A stretch of DNA of 64,000 nt from Sporocytophaga myxococcoides. Its GTDB lineage: Bacteria; Bacteroidota; Bacteroidia; Cytophagales; Cytophagaceae. Both the position numbers and the translations under genes were made by a program. The notes under the pieces were generated by a model, which searched no databases, was not told where the DNA came from, and saw nothing but the letters and a program-made list of their open reading frames with translations. This document shows, in pieces, positions 17,464 through 27,300 of this stretch. Where the stretch lies: assembly GCF_000775915.1 (NCBI RefSeq), contig NZ_BBLT01000010.1, forward strand, positions 1 through 64,000. The letters are read 5' to 3'. How positions within the stretch are numbered: the first letter of the stretch is position 1; each line of letters starts with the position of its first letter.

Positions 17464-18408
17464 TTGAATTATAATTTATATTTGAGCCTGTTTTACAAAT
17501 GGAAGAGTTACATGGTGCTAATCATGATGCTTCTTCTCAAATCTGCTTTTGCATATGCTCAGAATGAACCGATGTATAGTCAGTATATTTTTAATACTTT
17601 GGTTATTAATCCCGCCTATGCCGGAAGTCAGGGAGATCTGAACGCTACAGCTGTATACAGAAAGCAGTGGATGGATATTGAGGGCGCTCCTTCCTCTCAA
17701 ACATTTTCAATTCACAGTCCTATTAAGAAAAGGAAAATTGCGCTTGGTTTATTGGCTGTACATGATAAGATAGGGGTTACGGGAAAAACAGGTCTTTATG
17801 GTATTTATGCTTATAGAATAAGCTTTAATAATAATTCCAAGTTATCTCTTGGGTTGCAGGCTGGATTAGTACAAATGGTTTCAAGGTTCAGCAAAATTCA
17901 GACGAAGCAAGCCAATGATCCTGATATGAGTGCTGATAAATCCATATATGTTGCTCCAGGGGTTGGTGCCGGGGTTTATTGGTACTCTCCCAGATATTAT
18001 CTTGGAGTTTCTGTTCCTGATCTTTTGGAGGTCAGAATTAATGAGCATGGAGAAACTGTTAAATACAGGCATCTGTTTGTTCATGGAGGTTATGTTTTTA
18101 AGCTCTCTTATCAGGTTAAGTATCTTCCAGGTTTTCTTGTGAAAGATGTAATGGGCAGCAAAGCACAGATTGATATAAATAATATCTTTATTTTAAATGA
18201 TGTCTTATGGCTCGGTTTAGGCTACCGGATAGGGACTTCTTTGAATTTTATTGTTCAGGCTCAGATTACCAATCAGCTTCAGGCAGGTTATTCTTATGAT
18301 GCTCCTTTTTCCCGTTTTTCCTCAGTGGCAGGGGCAAGTCATGAGTTTAAACTAAGTTATAGATTCGTCTTTTTTAAAGATAATGCATATATGCCAAGGT
18401 ATTTTTAA
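17464..18408 (+). CDS. PorP/SprF family outer-membrane protein
   Basis: About 314 aa. The mature N-terminus has the family hallmark: QNEPMYSQYIFNTLVINPAYAGS, here split as NEPMYSQYIF then NPAYAGSQG. The rest alternates as expected for an outer-membrane beta-barrel and ends in a hydrophobic strand region. The start is uncertain: TTG at 17464 gives a basic N-region before the signal sequence. ATG at 17512 has GGAAGAG just upstream and a signal peptide of MVLIMMLLLKSAFAYAQ. PorP/SprF proteins help attach or export T9SS type B cargo, which fits the RCC1 protein encoded just before. The next gene begins 4 nt after its stop. Confidence 0.88.
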   Translation: MNYNLYLSLFYKWKSYMVLIMMLLLKSAFAYAQNEPMYSQYIFNTLVINPAYAGSQGDLNATAVYRKQWMDIEGAPSSQTFSIHSPIKKRKIALGLLAVHDKIGVTGKTGLYGIYAYRISFNNNSKLSLGLQAGLVQMVSRFSKIQTKQANDPDMSADKSIYVAPGVGAGVYWYSPRYYLGVSVPDLLEVRINEHGETVKYRHLFVHGGYVFKLSYQVKYLPGFLVKDVMGSKAQIDINNIFILNDVLWLGLGYRIGTSLNFIVQAQITNQLQAGYSYDAPFSRFSSVAGASHEFKLSYRFVFFKDNAYMPRYF

Positions 18409-18412
18409 TAAG

Positions 18413-20455
18413 ATGAAGAAGTTGATAGTCATATTGATTTTATTAATAAAAGTCGGTGAAACTTTTTCTCAGACGATTTTTACGGATGTTAATAGCCTTA
18501 AAAATCGTGCTGATTATTATTATAAACAGCTGGCTTATGCAAGAGCAGCAGACTTATATGCAGAAGCTTTAAAGAAAAAGAAAAATATTAAAGATTGTGA
18601 CCTTAACAGAAAAGCTGCAATGCTTTTTAAAAAAATGGCCAGGTATGAAGAGGCGAAGAGGTGCTTTGAAAATATTCATTTTTCCGGTCATGCCCTGAGT
18701 GCTCAGGACAGTATAGATTATTTCAATACCTTACGTGCAATCAACGATCCCAAGGCTGATACAATTTTTACAAAGGTCCATTCAAGGATTGTACTGAATA
18801 ATTTATTCAGAGATAGTCTTTATTATAATATCTTCGATTTACCTTTTAATACTGCCGGTTCTGAATATTGTCCTGTTCAGTTGTATAAGGGTATGTTTTA
18901 TGTTACTGAAGAAGAAGATACTTCAGTGGTAAGGAATTATAATGCCTTGAATAATGGTGGTTTTGCTCGTATATACTTTGCACAAAAAAGTGATACCGGA
19001 TGGAGCAATGCTGTTAAAGTTGATTTTGATAAGAAGGATGTTCTTCACATAGGTCCGATTGCATTTTATGATAGTGTTAAAGCAATAGTGAACCTATGTA
19101 TCAAAGGAGATCAGGAGCCTTACAGGCTGGAGCTTTATTCAGCTGAATTTGATGAATCATTAAATAAATGGAAATATCTTTCTCCTGTTTCTTTGAATAA
19201 TTCTGAATATTCAGTCGGGCATCCGGCGATAAGTAAGGATGGCCAAAGGTTGTTTTTTGTTTCAGATAAGGAAGGTGGCTATGGTGGGACTGATATTTAT
19301 ATGAGTATATTAAAGAGTGGTTCATGGTCTGATCCGATCAATCTTGGCTCAAAGATCAATACCAAAGGAGATGAAAAATATCCCTTTCTGACCGAGGATA
19401 ATATTTTATTTTTTTCTTCCGATGGAAAGTATGGAATGGGGGGGCTTGATATTTATTATGTGGACTTTCAGTTTAAAGATACCATCGTTGTAAATATGGG
19501 ATTTCCTGTGAATTCTAATCTTGATGATTTTGGATTTAGTTATAATTTAAAGAATAAATCAGGGTACTTTTCTTCAAACAGAAGAAACAATGGAGGTGAT
19601 GATGACCTCTATATGTATACAGAAAATAAAGTTTTTTTTGATCTAAGTATTTTTGATGATTTTGATAAGAAAGACCTGATTGGTTTTTCTGTAAGTCTTA
19701 TTGATGCAGAGTTAAATATTCCAATACGGTGCATACCAGGGGCCTTTCCCAATGAAATTAAGGCCAATCTTCGCCCTGGTCATACATATAGGTTGGTTGT
19801 TTACAAGGATGATTATAAAAATGATACTTTAAATATTTCAACCTATGGTAATGCCGCATATACCAAGAGGATTTCCAAATCAGTTTATCTAAAAAGAAAA
19901 CATATCTATAATGCGAGCCTTCATTTTAAGAGTGAATTTTCCCGAGAGAATTTCAGCGGAGCTTTAATTCTTATTAATAATATGACGGAAAATACGCTTG
20001 ATACCCTTGATAATATTACAGCTACTGCTACAATAAAACTTGATGGGGATTGTGAATATATTATTACTTCAAGAAATGGAGACAAGCTCAGGTATATATA
20101 TGTGGAAAAGAAATCCTTCAAATTGTCAGCCTTGGTACCATATTATAATTTATATCTTGGTGCAGCAACACCTTCCATATTATATGTGAGGATAAAGGAA
20201 TGTGTTTCGACAAAAGATGTTGAAGCGGCGAATGTTCCAAAAGTTACAGTTTGGGATTGGGTAAACAGAAACCAGTTCAATATAACTCCTGGTCCTGAAG
20301 GTGTTTTCCAGATCGTTGTAATGGATGATAGATTATATGATCTTCTGATTGACAATAAGGAGGTTAAGTTACAAGGGAATGAAGCTGTACATGATAACTA
20401 TTGTATTAAATATCTTCATGATTCGGGCCGTCAGCAATTCAGGCTACAAAAATAA
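18413..20455 (+). CDS. TPR/PD40 envelope protein of the sigma operon (no OmpA domain)
   Basis: 680 aa from the ATG at 18413; an upstream in-frame ATG inside the PorP gene is ignored because the signal peptide begins at MKKLIVILILLIKVGETFSQ. Residues ~25-110 are TPR-like helices (ADYYYKQLAYARAADLYAEAL). PD40/WD40-like propeller repeats follow (FFVSDKEGGYGGTDIYM, FFSSDGKYGMGGLDIYYV, FSSNRRNNGGDDDLYMY), then beta-rich domains. T9SS-associated proteins such as PorE share the TPR plus PD40 layout but end in an OmpA-like peptidoglycan-binding domain, which I do not find here. It is last in the sigma operon and probably works in the periplasm or outer membrane with the PorP/SprF protein. No clear terminator follows. 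Confidence 0.8.
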   Translation: MKKLIVILILLIKVGETFSQTIFTDVNSLKNRADYYYKQLAYARAADLYAEALKKKKNIKDCDLNRKAAMLFKKMARYEEAKRCFENIHFSGHALSAQDSIDYFNTLRAINDPKADTIFTKVHSRIVLNNLFRDSLYYNIFDLPFNTAGSEYCPVQLYKGMFYVTEEEDTSVVRNYNALNNGGFARIYFAQKSDTGWSNAVKVDFDKKDVLHIGPIAFYDSVKAIVNLCIKGDQEPYRLELYSAEFDESLNKWKYLSPVSLNNSEYSVGHPAISKDGQRLFFVSDKEGGYGGTDIYMSILKSGSWSDPINLGSKINTKGDEKYPFLTEDNILFFSSDGKYGMGGLDIYYVDFQFKDTIVVNMGFPVNSNLDDFGFSYNLKNKSGYFSSNRRNNGGDDDLYMYTENKVFFDLSIFDDFDKKDLIGFSVSLIDAELNIPIRCIPGAFPNEIKANLRPGHTYRLVVYKDDYKNDTLNISTYGNAAYTKRISKSVYLKRKHIYNASLHFKSEFSRENFSGALILINNMTENTLDTLDNITATATIKLDGDCEYIITSRNGDKLRYIYVEKKSFKLSALVPYYNLYLGAATPSILYVRIKECVSTKDVEAANVPKVTVWDWVNRNQFNITPGPEGVFQIVVMDDRLYDLLIDNKEVKLQGNEAVHDNYCIKYLHDSGRQQFRLQK

Positions 20456-20570
20456 TTTTTATCACAGGTATACTTTTTTAGATGAAATGTATTGTAAATC
20501 AGTTTGATGTCAGTTTTGGGGTTGTCAGTCTGAATAGCTTTCTATCTAAATTAAATTTTTTTAATAATAA

Positions 20571-20598
20571 TTGTTCACCTTTCATTTTGCGAATTGTA
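20571..20598 (+). promoter_or_regulatory. ECF-type promoter motif, site A (before PL11 copy 1)
   Basis: TTGTTCACC, 14 nt, TTGTA: a perfect consensus copy. It ends 56 nt before the ATG at 20655, giving an expected 5' leader of about 50 nt. Confidence 0.7.
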
Positions 20599-20654
20599 TT
20601 CTACACTAGAAAACCGAAAAAGTATATAGTGGTGATATAATAAATAATACGGCA

Positions 20655-23600
20655 ATGAAAAACTCTTATTTTCTTAAAGTTATTTTTAGTGCATGTATCC
20701 TGTTACACATTTTTAGTAGTGACCTTAAGGCGCAACGGAAAATGGAAAAACTTGATCGTGGATTAGTAGCAGTACAAACAAATGGTGGTGTGTTCCTGAG
20801 TTGGAGGGTATTTGGTACTGATCCGAAAGCTGTGGCATTTAATGTTTACCGAAGTGGAACAAAGATAAATGCTTCACCGATATCAGGAGCAACCAACATG
20901 GTAGATGCCTCCGGTTCCGCAAACTCTACCTATACCGTAAGGCCTGTTATAGGAGGGATTGAACAAGCAGATGGAGGTACTGCGACAGTGTGGAATTCCC
21001 AGATAAGAACTATTACTTTAAGTAACCGGCCAAGCAGCAACCATACTCCAAATGACATTAATGTCGGAGACCTTGATGGGGATGGAAAGTATGATCTTGT
21101 GGTAAAATGGTACCCAAACAATGCGAAAGATAATTCACAATCCGGTGTTACGGACAATACATATCTTGCTGCCTATAAAATGGATGGAACATTCATGTGG
21201 ATCATTGATCTGGGGAGGAATATTCGTTCAGGTGCACATTATACACAGCATCTTGTTGGAGATTATGATGTTGATGGTTTTGCAGAGGTAGCATGTAAAA
21301 CTGCACCTGGTACCAAAGATGGTACAGGTGCTTATCTGAGCAATGGTCCTGCTGCTTTTGACAATGACGCTACCAGCTATATTAACGATGGTGGATATGT
21401 ATTGTCAGGACCAGAATACCTTACCATTTTTAATGGTAAAACAGGCAAGGAAATGGCAACGGTAAATTATCCTGTGGCTAGGGGTACAGTAAGCAATTGG
21501 GGCGATAATTATGGAAACAGAGTGGATCGCTTTAATGCAACCAATGCTTATCTGGATGGTGTTAAACCTAGTATGATTTTTCAAAGAGGTTATTATACCA
21601 GGTTGACTGCGGCTGCCATGGACTGGGATGGACAGAGGTTGTCAACCAGATGGATCTTTGATTCAAACAATTCTGGAAGTACTGCCGCTCGTGGACAAGG
21701 GAACCACAGCATTATGGCCGCTGATATAGATGAGGATGGGTTTGATGAAATTTTAACTGGGTCTGCTTGTATTGATCATGATGGAAAGTTTAGATGGGCA
21801 ACCGGATATGGTCATGGAGATGCAAACCATGTCGGCGATTTCGATCCTGACAGCCCTGGTCTGGAAGTATGGCAGGTAAGTGAGAATAAAGGAAGTGAGC
21901 CTGATCACTATATGATTAGAGCAAGAGATGGTCAGGTTCTTTGGCGCAACGGTAGTGGAAATGATAACGGAAGGGGTATGATTGGCGATATTGATGCACG
22001 CTATCCTGGTCAGGAGGCATGGTCAAATTCCGTTGGAGGAACGTTTAGAGCTAATGGAACTCAATTTTCCACTACTAAACCAAGCTCTGCCAACTTCAGA
22101 ATATATTGGGATGGTGATTTGCAGGATGAATTGCTTACCGGAAATAAAATTGATAAGTGGAATGGTAATGGTTCTTCAAGGCTATTAACTTTAACTGGTA
22201 ATTCTTGTAATGGTACCAAGGAAACCCCTAATATATGTGCAGATATTCTTGGTGATTGGAGGGAGGAAGTAATCCTTCACGATGGCGCTAACCGCCTTTA
22301 CATACATACTACGACCATTCCAACAGATCATAAATTGTATACACTCATGCATGATCCTGTTTACAGAAATGCAATATCGTGGCAACAATCCTCCTATAAT
22401 CAGCCTGCTCACCTTGGCTTTTTCCTTGGTGCCGGTGTTGACAAAGCTCCGACTCCAAATATTGTTTTAGTAGGCTCTCATAATCCTTCGAACCAATTAC
22501 CAATAGTAACATTAACAGCTCCTGCTAATAATGCCAGTTATCTTGCTCCTGCTTCCATTACGATATCTGCTAATGCAAATGATGCAGATGGTACAATAAG
22601 TTCTGTATCTTTCTATAATGGAACTACTTTAATAGCTACAGATGCTAGTGCTCCTTATTCTTTTACCTGGACAAATGTTGTAGCAGGTACTTATTCGATT
22701 ACTGCTGTTGCTACCGATAATGCGGGAGGAACTACAACCTCAAGTCCAATAACTGTGATAGTGGAATCAACGCCATCATTTAAACTTCAAGGTGAATCTG
22801 CATGTGCTGTTGATGGAATTATCAATGAAAACATTAATGCCGGATTTATCGGTACTGGTTATGCTAATTTTAATAATGTTGTCGGTAGTAAGGCTTCATG
22901 GGCAATAGCTGCAAGTGCTCAGGAAAATATCAGCCTGACTATTCGTTTCGCTAATGGTACAACTTCAAACCGAACTATGTCTGTCGGTGTAAATGGTGTT
23001 ATCCAGATTGCTTCAGTGAGCTTTGAAGGAACAGGGGCATGGACTACTTGGAACACTGCAGTAGTGCAGATCTCCGTTTCTCAAGGGAACAATATTGTTA
23101 CACTAACATCTTTAACTGCAGATGGTGGACCTAATATCGACCAGTTTTCATTCGGTTCCGAGAATATATCAGCAGGACAATGTAATCCTAATCCGGCTAA
23201 TATTCCTCCTGTTGTAAGTCTGACCTCACCTGTAAGTGGAGGGAAATATACAGCCCCTGCTAGTATTCAGTTAAGCGCTACCGCAACGGATAATGATGGC
23301 TCAGTAAGTAAGGTAGAATTCTATAATGGCTCAGAAATAATCAGCTCGGTTTTAACAGCTCCATATGAGTTTAACTGGACAAATGTAGAGCATGGAACTT
23401 ACGTTATCACTGCTAAGGCAACCGATGATCAGGGAGCAGTCACCGTATCTGCACCTGTTACGATAACTGTGGATCCTGTTATTACTTCTATATATGATAA
23501 CCTCCATGCCGGAAGCAAAGTGCTTATTGGACCTAATCCATTCATGGATATATTTAATTTGACAGCAACAGAAAATGTTGAGTCTTTGACTATCTTAAAT

Positions 23601-23747
23601 ACTAACGGAATAGAGGTGTACAGATACGGACAACTCTCACAGATGGAGGAATTGAAAATTGAAAACGAATTTAGTGCCGGATTGTATATTTTAACAATTA
23701 TGTACTCCTCAGGAAAAGTAGAGGTGATAAGATTGCAAAAATTATAA
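20655..23747 (+). CDS. Rhamnogalacturonan lyase (PL11), modular, T9SS-exported; copy 1
   Basis: 1030 aa. A signal peptide (1-26) precedes a PL11 catalytic domain (about 27-612) typical of YesW-type rhamnogalacturonan lyases. Recognisable pieces are the start KMEKLDRGLVAVQ and SWRVFGTDP, calcium-type DLDGDGKYDLVVKWYPN, DYDVDGFAEV and DIDEDGFDEI loops, and WREEVILHDGANRLYIHTTT. It cleaves the rhamnose-galacturonate backbone of RG-I by beta-elimination. C-terminal modules are an Ig-like domain (about 616-705), a CBM6/35-like domain (about 712-838, GESACAVDG), a second Ig-like domain (about 846-938) and a type A T9SS domain ending EVIRLQKL. Preceded by motif site A, so probably controlled with the CE12 genes that prepare its substrate. 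Confidence 0.92.
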   Translation: MKNSYFLKVIFSACILLHIFSSDLKAQRKMEKLDRGLVAVQTNGGVFLSWRVFGTDPKAVAFNVYRSGTKINASPISGATNMVDASGSANSTYTVRPVIGGIEQADGGTATVWNSQIRTITLSNRPSSNHTPNDINVGDLDGDGKYDLVVKWYPNNAKDNSQSGVTDNTYLAAYKMDGTFMWIIDLGRNIRSGAHYTQHLVGDYDVDGFAEVACKTAPGTKDGTGAYLSNGPAAFDNDATSYINDGGYVLSGPEYLTIFNGKTGKEMATVNYPVARGTVSNWGDNYGNRVDRFNATNAYLDGVKPSMIFQRGYYTRLTAAAMDWDGQRLSTRWIFDSNNSGSTAARGQGNHSIMAADIDEDGFDEILTGSACIDHDGKFRWATGYGHGDANHVGDFDPDSPGLEVWQVSENKGSEPDHYMIRARDGQVLWRNGSGNDNGRGMIGDIDARYPGQEAWSNSVGGTFRANGTQFSTTKPSSANFRIYWDGDLQDELLTGNKIDKWNGNGSSRLLTLTGNSCNGTKETPNICADILGDWREEVILHDGANRLYIHTTTIPTDHKLYTLMHDPVYRNAISWQQSSYNQPAHLGFFLGAGVDKAPTPNIVLVGSHNPSNQLPIVTLTAPANNASYLAPASITISANANDADGTISSVSFYNGTTLIATDASAPYSFTWTNVVAGTYSITAVATDNAGGTTTSSPITVIVESTPSFKLQGESACAVDGIINENINAGFIGTGYANFNNVVGSKASWAIAASAQENISLTIRFANGTTSNRTMSVGVNGVIQIASVSFEGTGAWTTWNTAVVQISVSQGNNIVTLTSLTADGGPNIDQFSFGSENISAGQCNPNPANIPPVVSLTSPVSGGKYTAPASIQLSATATDNDGSVSKVEFYNGSEIISSVLTAPYEFNWTNVEHGTYVITAKATDDQGAVTVSAPVTITVDPVITSIYDNLHAGSKVLIGPNPFMDIFNLTATENVESLTILNTNGIEVYRYGQLSQMEELKIENEFSAGLYILTIMYSSGKVEVIRLQKL

Positions 23748-23764
23748 TCGAACTTGTATTGGAA

Positions 23765-23905
23765 ACCTCATCCCTAACCCTTCTCCTGCAGGAGAAGGGA
23801 ACAGTCGATGAGAAAAAAGTTAGATTATAACTGCCATAACTAATAACATACCCATTAAAGTCCCTCTCCTTCATGAGAGATAATTAGAGAGAGATCTTTT
23901 AAAGT
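23765..23905. repeat. MITE-like intergenic palindromic repeat
   Basis: It contains a perfect 22-bp palindrome at 23778-23799 (CCCTTCTCCTG and its complement), preceded by CCTCATCCCTAA. About 70 nt later there is a second CCCTCTCCTTCATGAGAG-like arm. Intergenic elements with this CCCTAACCCTTCTCC theme occur in many copies in some bacterial genomes. No coding capacity is seen. It sits between the two PL11 paralogues. Confidence 0.45.
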
Positions 23906-23925
23906 TTTACATTCACTATCGTTAG

Positions 23926-23957
23926 AGGGATTGTCATGAAGACAGTCCCTTTTTTTG
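23926..23957 (+). terminator. Terminator after PL11 copy 1
   Basis: The stem pairs 23926-23935 with 23941-23950 (one G-U pair) around a tight loop and is followed by seven T. It lies beyond the palindromic repeat, about 180 nt after the stop codon. The remaining ~290 nt up to site B show no gene. Confidence 0.7.
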
Positions 23958-24246
23958 TTTCGTCAGAAAGATTATATACTAGTCGTTATGATTATTTGGT
24001 AAGATGAACTGAATTGTCCATTAATGCCTTCATTCTGAGCTTATTTTTAATTGAGATGATTTTATAGCTAGCATATTAATGATCATCGTACTACAAGGTG
24101 TTCAAATCAATTAAACTATTATTGGCTATCATTCTTGCATCATTGGTATTCATATGATCATGATTAAAATGTGTTATGAATACTTATAGTTATGAAGTTA
24201 TAATCTGAATGGAGTATAAAATAAAATGGGACTTTTTAAACAATAA

Positions 24247-24274
24247 TTGTTCACCTCAAAAATGAAAGATTGTA
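24247..24274 (+). promoter_or_regulatory. ECF-type promoter motif, site B (before PL11 copy 2)
   Basis: TTGTTCACC, 14 nt, TTGTA: a perfect consensus copy ending 54 nt before the ATG at 24329. The N14 spacer differs in sequence from site A, so conservation of the two boxes is not simply a by-product of gene duplication. Confidence 0.7.
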
Positions 24275-24328
24275 AATAGATAAATCCGGATGAATAGTTA
24301 ATAAAACAACAACTTAAAAAATAAAGCA

Positions 24329-27300
24329 ATGAAAAACTCTTATTCGTTTAAAGTTATATTTTTTGCATCTTCCCTGTTATTCATTTTAAGTTCAGGCCTC
24401 ATGGCACAACGGAGAATGGAAAACCTTGACCGTGGATTAGTAGCGGTACAAACAGGAAATGGTGTGTTTCTAAGCTGGAGAGTATTCGGTACAGATCCCA
24501 AAAGTGTTGCATTTAATGTTTACAGAAATGGTACAAAGGTAAATTCATCTCCTATAACCGGCGCTACCAATATGGTTGATAATGGTGGCTCATCAAGTTC
24601 TACATATACCGTAAGGCCTGTTGTCGGTGGAGCAGAACAATCTGTAGGTGGTTCTGCAACCGTATGGGGTTCGCAAGTAAGGACGATTACATTAAGTAAC
24701 CGCCCCAGCAGCAGCCATACGCCTAACGACATAAATGTAGGTGATCTAGACGGAGATGGTAAGTATGATCTTGTGGTAAAATGGTATCCTAATAATGCAC
24801 AGGATAATTCCAATTCAGGTGTTACGGCTAACACCTATCTTGCTGCATACAAAATGGACGGTACATTTATGTGGATTGTAGACCTGGGAAGAAATATTCG
24901 TTCAGGTGCACATTATACACAACATCTGGTAGGCGATTATAATTCGGATGGAAAAGCTGAAGTAGCCTGCAAAACAGCTCCTGGTACCAGAGATGGTACA
25001 GGAACTTATTTGAGTAACGGACTTGCTGCAAATGATAATGATGCTACAAATTATGTAAATGGTACCGGGTATGTTTTAACGGGGCCAGAATATCTTACCA
25101 TATTCAACGGACAAACAGGTAAGGAAATGGCAACAATCAATTACCCTGTTCCGAGAGGAACTGTAAGTAGTTGGGGAGATTCCTATGGAAACAGAGTTGA
25201 TCGATTTAATGCTACCAATGCTTACCTTGACGGAGTTAAACCTAGTATGATCTTCCAAAGAGGTTATTATACAAGGTTGACACTGGCTGCTATAGATTGG
25301 GATGGACAAAGATTGTCAACCAGATGGATCTTTGATTCAAACAACTCAGGAAGTACTGGTGCACGTGGACAGGGAAATCATAGTCTGATGGCAGCAGACA
25401 TTGATGGAGATGGTTTTGATGAAATAATTCCTGGAGCCAGTGCTATTGATCATGATGGAAAGTTCATGTGGTCAACTGGATTTGGTCATGGAGATGCTAA
25501 CCATGTCGGTGATTTCGATCCAGCCAGTCCTGGTTTAGAGATATGGCTGGTAAACGAGCAAACCGGAAGTCAGCCTGATCATTATTTGGTAAGAGCAAGG
25601 GATGGTCGTGTTCTTTGGCGTGGGGGAGGTGGAAATGATGATGGCCGTGGTATGATTGGTGATATCGATTCCCGTTACCCTGGTCAGGAAGCATGGTCAA
25701 GTACTGTTTCCGGAACTTTTGGTGCAACCGGAACACGGATTTCTACGGCAAAACCTGCATCTGTAAACTTCAGGGTCTACTGGGACGGTGACTTGCAGGA
25801 TGAATTGCTCAATAACAATACGATCGATAAATGGAATGGGAACGGTACATCACGTGTACTCTCCTTAACAGGAAATTCCTGCAATGGAACAAAGGCAACT
25901 CCCAATCTCAGTGCAGATATACTAGGAGATTGGCGTGAGGAAGTAATTCTTCATGACGGCGCTAACCGTCTTTATATTCACACCACCACCATTCCTACTC
26001 AGCATAAACTGTATACGCTAATGCATGATCCTGTTTACAGAAATGCTATTTCATGGCAGCAGTCTTCCTATAACCAGCCTCCGCATCTGGGCTTCTTCCT
26101 GGGGGCAGGTGTTGATCAGGCTCCTACTCCAAATATAGTATTGGTTGGCCAGTATACATCCAATCGTTTGCCGACAGTTTCTTTAACTGCTCCGGCCAAC
26201 AATGCCAGTTATCTTGCTCCCGCATCAATAAATATTACAGCTAATGCAAGCGATGCTGACGGAACAATAAGTTCTGTTGCTTTCTTTAATGGAACTACTT
26301 TGATAGGGACTGATGCCACTGCTCCTTACTCATTCAACTGGACGAATGTAGCAGCTGGTACTTATTCTATTACGGCAGTTGCTACTGACAATGCCGGAGG
26401 GACTGCTATTTCAGCTGCTGCAGTGGTTACAGTAAGTTCTACTCCTGTCGCTCCTTTCAAGTTGCAGGGAGAATCTGCTTGTTCTGTTGATGGTATAGCA
26501 AATGAAAATACCAACACCGGGTTTAATGGAACCGGCTATGTGAATGTTAACAATGCTGTCGGAAGCAAAGCTTCATGGGCGGTATCTGCAGGTGCTGCAG
26601 GTAATGTAGGTGTTACCATACGCTTCGCAAATGGTACAACGGCAAACAGGACAATGTCTGTTGCTGTAAATGGTGTTACTCAGATTGCTTCTGTAAGTTT
26701 TACGGGAACAGGTGCATGGACAACCTGGAATACAGCAGTAGTACAGCTTTCACTTTCTCAGGGAAATAATTTGTTAACATTGTCTTCTTTAACAGAAAAC
26801 GGAGGTCCTAATATTGATGAACTTACTTTTGCCTCTGATCCTATCACACAAGGGCAATGTAATGCGACTCAGAATACCCCTCCAATCGTTAGTCTGACTT
26901 CTCCTCCATCCAATACAGAGTTTACTGCACCGGCTACGATAACGTTATCAGCATCAGCCAGTGATCTTGATGGTTCCGTGACAAAGGTGGAGTTTTTTAA
27001 TGGATCAACTTTAATAGCAACTGATATTACAGCTCCTTATTCGTTCTTCTGGACAAATCTGTCTGCGGGCGTTTATAATATCACTGCTAAAGCTACCGAT
27101 AATCAAGGGGCATCGACTACTTCTTCTGCCATTACTATCAATGTGAAATCAGTTGGCGGTTCTCAGGAAAGTATAACCGGCCCTGCTTGCAGTGTTCCGA
27201 ACTCTACCATATCATTTGAACTCAATCCTTCATTAAGAAATGGAGCAACAGCATACTCCTGGTGGACTAGCGGGTATAGTAAGAGTTTCACAGCTGAATC

